A DNA stretch of 7,302 nt from Verrucomicrobia bacterium UBA1727 (lineage in GTDB: Bacteria; Verrucomicrobiota; Kiritimatiellia; RFP12; UBA1067): NCBI GenBank assembly GCA_002315875.1, contig DCIL01000054.1:1-7302 (forward strand), read 5' to 3'. Positions 5,272 through 7,302 of this stretch are shown here, piece by piece. The stretch's first letter is position 1. The number at the start of each line of letters is the position of its first letter. The notes below the pieces were generated by a model. That model worked only from the letters and a program-made list of their open reading frames with translations, was not told the origin of the DNA and did not search any database. The position numbers and the translations under genes were made by a program.

Positions 5272-7302
5272 AGACAATCAGATTGGATGGCGGCACGGGC
5301 ACGGTCCTGCAGGCGATGGGACTTGCCGCTGGAAAGGATCCGTGCGACTGGAATCTCGAGAATCCCGAGGCGGTCGCCGCTATGCATCGCGCGTATCTTG
5401 AGTCCGGCTCCCAAATCATTCTCGCCAATACCTTCGGCTGCAATCGGCTCAAGTATCACGGCTCGCATGCGCTCGGAGAACTTGTCTCCGCGGCAATTGC
5501 AATCGCTCGGCGCGAGGCCGCGGCGAAAGGCGCGAAGGTGGCGCTTGATGTCGGGCCTTCGGGACGTCTCCTCGCGCCCGCAGGCGACCTCTCGTTCGAT
5601 GAGGCGTTCGATGCCTTTGCGGAAGCGATTCGTTTCGGTGGCGATCGTTCAGATTTGATCTTCATCGAAACCATCGGCGATTTGAACGAACTCAAGGCCG
5701 CGGTGATTGCCGCGAAGACGGTTTCCCATCTTCCTGTCTATGTTAGCGTCGCGCTCGACGTGAACGGAAAGTTGCTGACCGGCGGTTCGGTCGAGGCATT
5801 CGCAGTATTGATGGAATCTCTCGGAGTCGATGCCTATGGATTCAACTGCGGACTCGGTCCCGACCGCATGCTGCCGTTCGTCGACCGTCTGGCGGCGATT
5901 TCCACGAAGCCAATCATCGTCAAGCCGAATGCGGGAATGCCGCGGTTGGTGGACGGACGCACCGTGTTCGATGTCGATCCCGAAGAATTCGCCAAACTCG
6001 TCCGTCAGCTTGCGGAACACGGTGCTTCGATCATCGGCGGCTGTTGCGGCACGACTCCCGCGCACATCCGATCGCTCGACGGAATCGAAGCGATTAAGGT
6101 GTCTTCCTCTGCCAGTTCACCTCGCACGATGGTGTCTTCGCTTATGGACGCATTTGAGATTGTTCCGTATCGCGGCATAATCATTGGCGAGCGGCTCAAT
6201 CCCACCGGCAAGAAGGCGCTCAAAGAAGCTTATGCGCGTGGCGATGTTTCCTACGTTTTGCGCGAGGCCGTTACCCAGCTGGAATCGGGGGCGGAGCTTC
6301 TCGATGTCAATTGCGGAGTCCCGGGACTCGACGAGCGAGAGCTCCTTTCCTCGACGGTGCTCACGGTGCAGACGGTGGCGACTTGTCCCATCGAGATCGA
6401 CACCGCCGATCCCGCGGCACTTGAGGATGCGCTTCGCAAGGTGGCCGGCAAGCCGCTCGTCAATTCTGTGAACGGCAAGCGTGAATCGATGGACGCGGTC
6501 TTCCCGCTCGTGAAGAAGTACGGCGGCGCGCTGGTGGCGCTGTGTCTTGATGAGAGCGGCATTCCGTCCACGGCCGAGGGACGTCTTGCAATCGCGCGGA
6601 AGATTCTTGCGGAAGGCGAGAAGTACGGGTTCACGAAGGACGATTTCCTTTTTGATGCGCTGACGCTTTCGGTGTCGTCCGATCCGAAGGCGGCGATGGT
6701 AACACTGGAGACGGTGCGGCGGCTTACGGAAGAGCTCAAGGTAAACACGGTGCTCGGCGTGTCCAACGTTTCCTTCGGACTCCCAGATCGTGCCGCGCTC
6801 AACAATGCGATGTATTCGCTCGCGAAGAAGGCGGGACTTTCTGCGGCGATTGCGAATCCGTCCGCAATTCGCGACGAACTGCTTGCGGATGCCGAGGATG
6901 TGCTGATGGGACGCGATGAAGGATGCGCGAAGTGGATTGCCGCGCATTCGGGAGTGTCCGCGCCTTCGTCGGTTCGGAGTTCCGATTCTCCGACCGTTGC
7001 CTATGCTATTCGCCATGGCTTCACCGATGATGCCGGCAAGGCCGCAGCTGCCGCGCTTCAGTCCGGTTCCGCTCCGCTTGAGATCATAGATTCTGAAATC
7101 GTGCCCGCGCTGGAGGAGGTCGGGCGCGGATTCGAGAAGGGGACGGTCTTTCTTCCTCAGCTCTTGCGAAGCGCGGATGCCGCGGGCGTAGCATTTGCCG
7201 CGGTCAAGGCGGCGATGCCGTCCGATTGCGGACTCCGCAAAGGCGCAACCGCGGTACTGGCGACGGTCAAGGGTGATATCCATGACATCGGCAAGAACAT
7301 CG
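5268..7302 (+). CDS. metH: Cobalamin-dependent methionine synthase, 3' end beyond window
   Basis: Transfers a methyl group from methyl-THF through cobalamin to homocysteine. The frame is open for 678 codons to the window edge. The homocysteine domain (about 1-285) begins LDGGTGTVLQ, with ANTFGCN (54-60) and the zinc cysteines Cys194 (GFNCG) and Cys259/Cys260 (GGCCGT). A Ser-rich linker (about 286-295) follows. The pterin-binding domain (about 303-560) has GERLNPTGKK (307-316), DVNCG (346-350) and LGVSNVSFGLP. The helical cap (about 595-645) contains EKGTVFLPQLL. The last residues GDIHDIGKNI (669-678) hold the cobalamin-ligating His672. It is the short type with a compact homocysteine domain; the activation domain is encoded by the preceding gene. 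The start is GTG 5268, giving a GTGA overlap like the three ATGA junctions here. ATG 5253 would add five residues and cannot be excluded. There is no clear SD, so initiation is probably coupled. Confidence 0.95.
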   Translation, partial: MKTIRLDGGTGTVLQAMGLAAGKDPCDWNLENPEAVAAMHRAYLESGSQIILANTFGCNRLKYHGSHALGELVSAAIAIARREAAAKGAKVALDVGPSGRLLAPAGDLSFDEAFDAFAEAIRFGGDRSDLIFIETIGDLNELKAAVIAAKTVSHLPVYVSVALDVNGKLLTGGSVEAFAVLMESLGVDAYGFNCGLGPDRMLPFVDRLAAISTKPIIVKPNAGMPRLVDGRTVFDVDPEEFAKLVRQLAEHGASIIGGCCGTTPAHIRSLDGIEAIKVSSSASSPRTMVSSLMDAFEIVPYRGIIIGERLNPTGKKALKEAYARGDVSYVLREAVTQLESGAELLDVNCGVPGLDERELLSSTVLTVQTVATCPIEIDTADPAALEDALRKVAGKPLVNSVNGKRESMDAVFPLVKKYGGALVALCLDESGIPSTAEGRLAIARKILAEGEKYGFTKDDFLFDALTLSVSSDPKAAMVTLETVRRLTEELKVNTVLGVSNVSFGLPDRAALNNAMYSLAKKAGLSAAIANPSAIRDELLADAEDVLMGRDEGCAKWIAAHSGVSAPSSVRSSDSPTVAYAIRHGFTDDAGKAAAAALQSGSAPLEIIDSEIVPALEEVGRGFEKGTVFLPQLLRSADAAGVAFAAVKAAMPSDCGLRKGATAVLATVKGDIHDIGKNI

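Noticed and set aside
6117..7283. Long minus-strand ORF (388 codons) opposite metH
   Set aside because: It is antisense to well-conserved pterin and cap domains of MetH, with Arg/His-rich composition and no motif, so it is a shadow.

Overview
The window is a chromosomal segment of a GC-rich bacterium that I cannot assign firmly. The compact genes, the mostly missing Shine-Dalgarno (SD) sequences, the HU type and the short methionine synthase with a separate reactivation protein fit an anaerobic lineage. The Verrucomicrobiota/Kiritimatiellota group is my best low-confidence guess. Every gene is on the + strand, and I see no phage, insertion sequence, CRISPR or tRNA.

Layout: (1) A 5S rRNA gene opens the window, probably the tail of an rRNA operon. 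About 145 bp of GC-rich inverted and degenerate direct repeats follow it. They include an exact inverted copy of the 5S 3' end. (2) A two-gene unit joined by an ATGA overlap: a UbiA-family membrane prenyltransferase of the decaprenyl-phosphate phosphoribosyltransferase type, then folC. (3) A monocistronic HU gene with a strong extended -10 promoter, a leader hairpin, a good SD and a strong intrinsic terminator. (4) A tightly overlapping unit rlmN-metF-reactivation protein-metH. It starts from a TATAAT box so close to the rlmN ATG that the mRNA should be leaderless. metH runs off the window just after its cobalamin-ligand motif.

How the genes work together: FolC makes (polyglutamylated) folate. 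MetF reduces methylene-THF to methyl-THF. MetH moves that methyl group through cobalamin to homocysteine. The small reactivation protein should rescue oxidised cobalamin with SAM. RlmN, the first gene of the unit, is a major consumer of SAM as both methyl donor and radical source. The window is therefore mostly one-carbon and methionine/SAM metabolism beside an rRNA locus. The least ordinary points are the very short reactivation protein (130 aa), the probable leaderless start of the operon, and the 5S-tail inverted repeat. I found no clearly unknown multi-gene system.
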